From Niastella koreensis GR20-10 (lineage in GTDB: Bacteria > Bacteroidota > Bacteroidia > Chitinophagales > Chitinophagaceae): 64,000 nt of DNA. A program made the position numbers and the translations under genes. Below, piece by piece: positions 60,955 through 64,000 of the stretch. The number at the start of each line of letters is the position of its first letter. The stretch's first letter is position 1. The DNA is taken from positions 8,258,744-8,322,743 of the forward strand of contig NC_016609.1 in the NCBI RefSeq assembly GCF_000246855.1. Reading direction: 5' to 3'. The notes beneath the pieces are model-generated. The model made no database searches and was not told the origin of the DNA. It saw nothing but the letters and a program-made list of their open reading frames with translations.

Positions 60955-62091
60955 TTATGGCCAAAAAGATGGTTTTTTGTTGACGCCTTGTAAAGTACAA
61001 TCCACACAAGTGGGCTGCACCGCTAAATACCTGGTAATCCCAAACGGCCCCCAGTCGGTAGCGATTACTGGTCTGTAGCTCGAATAATATTTGGCAGAGT
61101 CAACCGGAACATCATATGTTTCGCACTGTAAGTAATAATTCCAGTCAGGCACCTGACTACGGTCTATAAATATTCTTTTTTCCTGCCGGTTGGCAATGCC
61201 GATATAACCGATCACCGGATCATTGGGGTTGCTGATGCAATGAACATTGCCTTTAAGCTCGGAAGGTTGCCGGCCAAAAATGTTGCCGGTTTCTTCTGAG
61301 TTCTTTTTCATCTTATCCAGGTATTCATATTCCTCTTTACTGAGTGCATATTGTTTTACAAGCACGCTGTATAAAACGCCCAGTTTCCACGATGAGGGTG
61401 GAATATAGATCAGGGATTTATGTATACTGTCTTTGCTTAGTTTGGCTGAAGAGCCGAGTATCAGGCTGGTGGAATTTTCACCAGCCCAGCAAACACGTAC
61501 GGTATCTATAGGATGCATATTTGCATTGATCCAATCAACACCATTAACAGTTCCCCCGGGATTCGTTGTATATTTAAGGCTCTGTTCATAGATCATATGA
61601 AATTCCCAGGTTTCTTCGGTTGACCAGCGGTAATACCAGGTATTGTTATTAGGATCGCTGCCGTTAACATAGATCTGTACACCACCATCCTGTCTAAGCC
61701 AGCCAACACTATCAATGGGAGCAGCATTCCTCACATTCACATAATCCGATGCGTATTCTTTTCCATCCTTTGTTTTAATATACAACCGGTATTGCTGGCT
61801 GTTGTTTAGGGTTAACAGGGTGTTGGTATAAACTGCACCGGGCGTTTCTGTGAGGTTATAGGTTGAATTATCGCGGCCCAGCAATTGCACTTTGGCCAGT
61901 GTTTCGTTTATAAGTTTGGCTGTATCGCTCAGCGGTATGGAGCGGGATAAATGTATTTCAGCAGGTCCTTTGGCGCTGATATATCCTTCTATAACCAGGT
62001 ATCCGGTAATGGGTGCTTTTATCGGGGCGTCATATTTGTCTTTGCAACAAAACAACAATACCGTCAGGCAGCAGAATACAATCTTTCTCAT
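60955..62091 (-). CDS. DUF4249-type lipoprotein
   Basis: 378 residues. N-terminus MRKIVFCCLTVLLFCC is a lipoprotein signal with adjacent cysteines. The body (GYLVIEGYISAKGPAEIHLSRSIPLSDT ... YRLYIKTKDGKEYASDYVNV) fits DUF4249, a family found beside TonB-dependent receptors in Bacteroidota. A cysteine pair near the end (PTCVDCTLQG) is typical. Ten bp after the TonB receptor stop; a likely surface partner of that receptor. Confidence 0.85.
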   Translation of the reverse strand: MRKIVFCCLTVLLFCCKDKYDAPIKAPITGYLVIEGYISAKGPAEIHLSRSIPLSDTAKLINETLAKVQLLGRDNSTYNLTETPGAVYTNTLLTLNNSQQYRLYIKTKDGKEYASDYVNVRNAAPIDSVGWLRQDGGVQIYVNGSDPNNNTWYYRWSTEETWEFHMIYEQSLKYTTNPGGTVNGVDWINANMHPIDTVRVCWAGENSTSLILGSSAKLSKDSIHKSLIYIPPSSWKLGVLYSVLVKQYALSKEEYEYLDKMKKNSEETGNIFGRQPSELKGNVHCISNPNDPVIGYIGIANRQEKRIFIDRSQVPDWNYYLQCETYDVPVDSAKYYSSYRPVIATDWGPFGITRYLAVQPTCVDCTLQGVNKKPSFWP

Positions 62092-62101
62092 GTTATATTG
62101 T

Positions 62102-64000
62102 TTAAAACCTGATATTAAAGTTTACAAACGGAATGGCGTTTCCGAAAATGGACAGCTTATAGCCATTGATGGCACCGTTTTCTGAAACATAATAAACCGA
62201 GTACGGGTTCCTTCTGGCAGTGAGGTTATATACACCTATCGTCCAGGAGTTGTGTGTTTTTTGATGTATTTTATGATTGCCTTCAATATTCATCGACAGG
62301 TCGGTACGGAAGTAATCTGGAATACGATAGGCATTGCGATCTGCATACAAGGCCCGCCATGAGTTGGCATAAAAGAAACGTCCGATTGGCAGGGTAATAG
62401 GACGGCCCGTGCTGTAGGTCATATTCATGGAAACGCTGAACCGGTGACTGAACCGGTAATTGCCTACCATGGTTATATCGTTTGGTTTATCATAACTGGC
62501 GGGATAAAACTTCCCGTCATTTATCAGCTCACCTTTGGTGCTGTCATCCATTTTAAGCAGGATCCGCGACCAGGTATAACTGATCCAGCCATTCAATTTG
62601 CCATTCTGTTTCTTGACCATAAGTTCAACCCCATAGGCTTTTCCTTTGGTGCCGATTACATCTGTTTCAATATGGTGATTCAACACCAGCTGCGCTCCGC
62701 TTTTATAATCGAGGTAATTTTTAATATTCTTATAATATCCTTCGGCAGAAGCTTCAATGGTGTTTGATTTAAAGTTTTTGTACAAACCAAAAGAAACCTG
62801 GTCGCCCAGCTGGGGTTTGATGTTGGGATCGCTCAACTTCCAGATATCGGTGGGCGAAATAGCAGTAGTGTTGGATAACATATGTATATACTGCCGCAGT
62901 GAATTGTATCCTGCTTTTACCGAAAAGCTTGAGGTGAGGCTGTAACGGATCGCCAGCCGGTATTCAGGCCCCTGGTAAGTATGAATGATCTTATTTTTTG
63001 CATATGTTTCTTGCTGCACCAGGTTATCATCTGTAATGGGTAAATCCGGCGCATATTCATTCACTGTTTTTGGCCCCAGGAAATTAAAGATCGAATACCG
63101 CAACCCCGCCTGCAGCGACAATGCATCGGTAATGTTCCATTTTTCACTGAGGTAGGCGGCGCTTTCCTGGGCATGCTCTGCTTCCATATTGTCCCGGGCA
63201 ACCAGCGATGATTTGTTGTTTGGTTCATAGGTGCCGGGGTGTAACAGGTAACGGATGGAGCTGATGCCAAAGTCGATTGTGTGATTGGGATGAACGTACC
63301 AGTTGAAGTCTGTTTTGAAGTTATACTGGTTAATGTCGAATTTCATTTTGTAAGCAAACAGGCTGTCTTTATCACTGCCAATATGGTAATCGTAATGATC
63401 GTACCCACCGGTGATAACCATAGTAAGTTTGTTGTTGAAGATGTGCTTCCACTTTATGGACGCATTTTTATTGCTGTAACCATAGGTAGTGTCACTGTTC
63501 AGATTAAACCTGTCACTGCTTGTATAACCTGTTATATACAGGTTATTGTTTTTATTGAACTGATGACTAATGTTCAGGTTCAGATCATAAAAGGAGGCCT
63601 TGCTGTGTTTATATTGATCGGGCAAAAATTGCAACAGCCAATTGGCATAGGTGGTGCGGGCTCCCAGAATAAAAGAGGTTTTATCTTTTTTAATAGGACC
63701 TTCCAGCGTAATGCGGCTGGTAAGCAAACCAACACCGGCCACGCCGGCAAATTCCTTTTTATTGCCTTCGCGGCTGCTGATATCGAGTACCGACGAAAGC
63801 CGGCCACCATACTTAGCTGGGATACTGCTTTTATACAATTCCACTTCTTTCACCACTTCGGGATTGAATGCCGAGAAGAAACCAAAAAAGTGCGAGGGAT
63901 TATATATAGTAGCGTCGTTAAACAGGATCAGGTTCTGATCCGCTGAGCCGCCTCTTACATTAAAACCGGTGCTGGCTTCGCCTACCGTTTTTACCCCGGG
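62102..64000 (-). CDS. TonB-dependent outer-membrane receptor (5' partial)
   Basis: The frame continues past the right edge; the N-terminus is missing. Visible are the plug-domain end (EASTGFNVRGGSADQNLILFNDATIYNPSHFFGF, then KYGGRLSSVLDISSR) and a 22-strand-type beta-barrel ending in VNFNIRF, with terminal Phe as expected for BAM recognition. Imports an unknown ligand using TonB energy. First gene of the minus-strand operon with the DUF4249 protein. Confidence 0.93.
   Translation of the reverse strand, partial: PGVKTVGEASTGFNVRGGSADQNLILFNDATIYNPSHFFGFFSAFNPEVVKEVELYKSSIPAKYGGRLSSVLDISSREGNKKEFAGVAGVGLLTSRITLEGPIKKDKTSFILGARTTYANWLLQFLPDQYKHSKASFYDLNLNISHQFNKNNNLYITGYTSSDRFNLNSDTTYGYSNKNASIKWKHIFNNKLTMVITGGYDHYDYHIGSDKDSLFAYKMKFDINQYNFKTDFNWYVHPNHTIDFGISSIRYLLHPGTYEPNNKSSLVARDNMEAEHAQESAAYLSEKWNITDALSLQAGLRYSIFNFLGPKTVNEYAPDLPITDDNLVQQETYAKNKIIHTYQGPEYRLAIRYSLTSSFSVKAGYNSLRQYIHMLSNTTAISPTDIWKLSDPNIKPQLGDQVSFGLYKNFKSNTIEASAEGYYKNIKNYLDYKSGAQLVLNHHIETDVIGTKGKAYGVELMVKKQNGKLNGWISYTWSRILLKMDDSTKGELINDGKFYPASYDKPNDITMVGNYRFSHRFSVSMNMTYSTGRPITLPIGRFFYANSWRALYADRNAYRIPDYFRTDLSMNIEGNHKIHQKTHNSWTIGVYNLTARRNPYSVYYVSENGAINGYKLSIFGNAIPFVNFNIRF

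Noticed and set aside
1-64000. CRISPR array, IS element or rRNA
   Set aside because: No regularly spaced direct repeats, no transposase-like protein and no rRNA sequence were seen on either strand.

Overview
The window looks like chromosomal DNA of a Bacteroidota member, most likely a Chitinophagaceae relative (Niastella/Chitinophaga type). The grounds are AT-leaning codon use, TAnnTTTG-type promoters, tRNA genes that mostly lack an encoded CCA, an UpxY-type NusG paralog heading a surface-polysaccharide operon, and a TonB receptor/DUF4249 locus. The genus is an inference. No rRNA, IS element, prophage or CRISPR array was seen.

Region 1 (1-8572) is the most unusual part. After the tail of a LuxR-type regulator and a stretch of tiny ORFs separated by three strong terminators (about 340-1217) comes a tight array of nine tRNA or tRNA-like genes: Pro-UGG, Gly-UCC, Asp-GUC, Gln-UUG, Arg-ACG, Asn-GUU, one without a normal anticodon loop, Phe-GAA and Trp-CCA. 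On the same strand follow a BCS1-like AAA ATPase, a YkuK/DUF458 RNase H-fold protein, an orphan basic protein, about 550 bp of densely structured non-coding DNA, a slipin-like SPFH protein, a DinB-fold protein and the RNA ligase RtcB. The structured block holds a tRNA-like element in permuted order: T arm, acceptor-like palindrome, D arm. Its outer ends pair as an anticodon stem. This is the architecture of bacterial Y RNAs (YrlA type) or of a circularly permuted tRNA gene. I read the locus as a candidate RNA-repair or tRNA-reserve system: spare tRNAs, a tRNA mimic, RtcB to reseal cleaved RNA, and AAA/SPFH/RNase H-fold partners. The individual parts are seen in sequence; their joint function is inference.

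Region 2 (8616-11719) holds ordinary genes: a metallophosphoesterase, a four-helix membrane protein and a DUF5009-type membrane acyltransferase.

Region 3 (about 12150-54993) is a roughly 42-kb surface-polysaccharide cluster, all on the plus strand. A promoter and a leader with an intrinsic terminator precede an UpxY/RfaH-type antiterminator. Wza-like and Wzc-like proteins, a Wzm/Wzt ABC exporter, a candidate polymerase and a CpsB-type phosphatase supply export and length control. Sugar-nucleotide genes point to a 2,3-diamino uronate, a 3-amino-3,6-dideoxyhexose, L-FucNAc and L-fucose. There are eleven glycosyltransferases, and methyl-, acyl- and carbamoyl-transferases, a deacetylase, a GMC oxidoreductase and an aldo/keto reductase for decoration. 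No initiating phosphoglycosyltransferase or Wzx flippase was recognised.

Region 4 (55143-57423) encodes a CarH/LitR-type B12-binding MerR regulator, an ECF sigma factor and isopentenyl-diphosphate isomerase, a likely light-responsive isoprenoid/carotenoid module. Region 5 (57734-64000) has an XRE regulator, a small unknown protein, and a minus-strand operon of TonB-dependent receptor (cut by the window end), DUF4249 lipoprotein and a large MG2/plug-like exported protein.
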